Made by a program: the position numbers and the translations under genes
From: Tenacibaculum finnmarkense genomovar ulcerans
GTDB taxonomy: Bacteria; Bacteroidota; Bacteroidia; Flavobacteriales; Flavobacteriaceae
Direction: 5' to 3'
DNA length: 64,000 bases
NCBI RefSeq assembly: GCF_900239495.1
Contig: NZ_OENE01000023.1
Span: forward strand, 1-64,000
Shown: positions 63,483 through 64,000 of the stretch, piece after piece
Numbering within the stretch: position 1 is the first letter of the stretch
Layout of the letters: every line of letters starts with the position of its first letter
Notes under the pieces: model-generated
What the model saw: only the letters and a program-made list of their open reading frames with translations
What the model was told of the DNA's origin: nothing
Databases searched by the model: none

Positions 63483-63809
63483 ATGTCATATATTTTGATA
63501 GTATTTTATTTTCTAATACTTTTAATACAATTAGTACTACATAAATATAAAGGAAATAAAATGACAAATGGGTTCATATTGTTTTTAAGTTTATTGTTTT
63601 ATTTTGTGTTTTTCCAAATTATTTTTGAAATGAACAAACCCGAACCTATCGCAGATTCTGAAGGAAGAATTAGATATCCAAGGAATTGTTTGTTGCCTAC
63701 ACCTATGGTTGCCATTATTTTTTGTTTTCCTGGGTGGTTTACCTCAATATTAACATATGTAGGCTGGATTATTTATACAAAGTACAATCAGAAAGTAAAG
63801 AATAGTTGA
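63483..63809 (+). CDS. Unknown small membrane protein
   Basis: A 108-residue protein I do not recognise. Three hydrophobic segments are visible: residues 3-18 (YILIVFYFLILLIQLV), 29-47 (FILFLSLLFYFVFFQIIF) and 78-98 (VAIIFCFPGWFTSILTYVGWII). A short soluble part lies between the second and third (MNKPEPIADSEGRIRYPRNC). It has no neighbours in an operon and lies in a gap-rich edge with possible cassette-like borders. The start codon ATG at 63483 has A/T-rich sequence before it and no clear promoter. It may be recently acquired. Confidence 0.55.
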   Translation: MSYILIVFYFLILLIQLVLHKYKGNKMTNGFILFLSLLFYFVFFQIIFEMNKPEPIADSEGRIRYPRNCLLPTPMVAIIFCFPGWFTSILTYVGWIIYTKYNQKVKNS

Positions 63810-63937
63810 CATACAAATAACTTTTATGAATATAAATTAGTGTTTTAGAGTAAATTAATGCCGAAAAACGAAGGCTAAAAACAAAACACTGATAGCTAGT
63901 ACAGTATAAGATTAATTGCTGATTTTAGCCAATTTAC

Positions 63938-63957
63938 GAAAGTCCTTGCAGACTTTC
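63938..63957. repeat. Small perfect hairpin at right edge
   Basis: GAAAGTC and GACTTTC pair around CTTGCA. The flanking sequence (about 63850-64000) looks like a dispersed Flavobacterial border element, from memory. No gene is visible after 63809. Confidence 0.5.
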
Positions 63958-64000
63958 TATCCGTGATTTATTTACTAACTTTATTGCTTAAAACACGCAA

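Noticed and set aside
1..64000. CRISPR array, tRNA, rRNA, insertion sequence or prophage
   Set aside because: I looked for regularly spaced direct repeats, cloverleaf sequences, transposase motifs and phage genes and saw none; the repeats present are dispersed, not arrayed.

Overview
This window looks like ordinary chromosome from a marine-type member of the Flavobacteriaceae (phylum Bacteroidota). The evidence is the low-GC, A/T-rich sequence, the many promoters of the Bacteroidota type (a -7 element TAnnTTTG), SusC-like carboxypeptidase-regulatory domains on TonB receptors, a DnaE with a fused proofreading domain, a long alanine-rich S16 tail, and family-typical genes (GH3-like ligase, MbnP-like lipoprotein, putative porin, DUF2975/HTH pair). 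The genus cannot be fixed from the window; Tenacibaculum or Polaribacter-like is a guess. I see no rRNA, tRNA, prophage, insertion sequence, plasmid or CRISPR array.

Layout. 1-4.2 kb: HTH/DUF2975 pair, an Lrp regulator, a HupE-like membrane protein, dCMP deaminase and a C-terminal processing protease. 4.2-7.2 kb: a candidate small RNA, then a LytTR response regulator and a TPR histidine kinase. 7.2-15 kb: GH3-like ligase, M23 peptidase, nadD, gmk, yicC, an EamA transporter, a BON-LysM protein and thiL. 15-20 kb: a frameshifted MbnP-like lipoprotein gene followed by the sufABCD iron-sulfur assembly operon. 20-30 kb: a Pif1-type helicase, a secreted nuclease, a thioesterase, an iron-uptake pair (PepSY protein and TonB receptor), an ABC permease and an MscS channel. 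30-44 kb: fabD, a choice-of-anchor I lipoprotein, galE with a DegT aminotransferase, a second Lrp regulator, nhaC, a porin, rnhB, a nucleoid-associated protein, phnA, rimM-rpsP and a cold-shock gene. 44-53 kb: dnaE, two unknown small genes, cvpA, a TlpA-like thioredoxin, yraN and an LD-carboxypeptidase. 53-64 kb: DUF4198 gene and a second TonB receptor, metG, tex, yitT, a tail-less ssb, and an orphan membrane protein.

Most genes are housekeeping. The interest lies between them. (1) A structured ~95-bp repeat occurs six times, always intergenic, in both orientations. (2) The two TonB receptor genes share a 17-bp inverted repeat at matching promoter positions, suggesting joint iron control. (3) A lipoprotein gene is out of frame at a T8 tract and has three tandem 12-bp repeats just upstream, as expected for phase variation (or a sequencing error). 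(4) A promoter-hairpin-T8 unit at about 4.38-4.49 kb could be a small RNA. (5) The rpsP leader holds two hairpins with the same CGAGA loop, a good candidate for S16 autoregulation. (6) DnaE carries a complete DEDDh exonuclease in front of a PHP domain that has lost several metal ligands.

Best single leads for an undescribed element are the candidate RNA at 4391-4494 and the shared receptor operator; the repeat family probably belongs to a class already seen in Flavobacteria.
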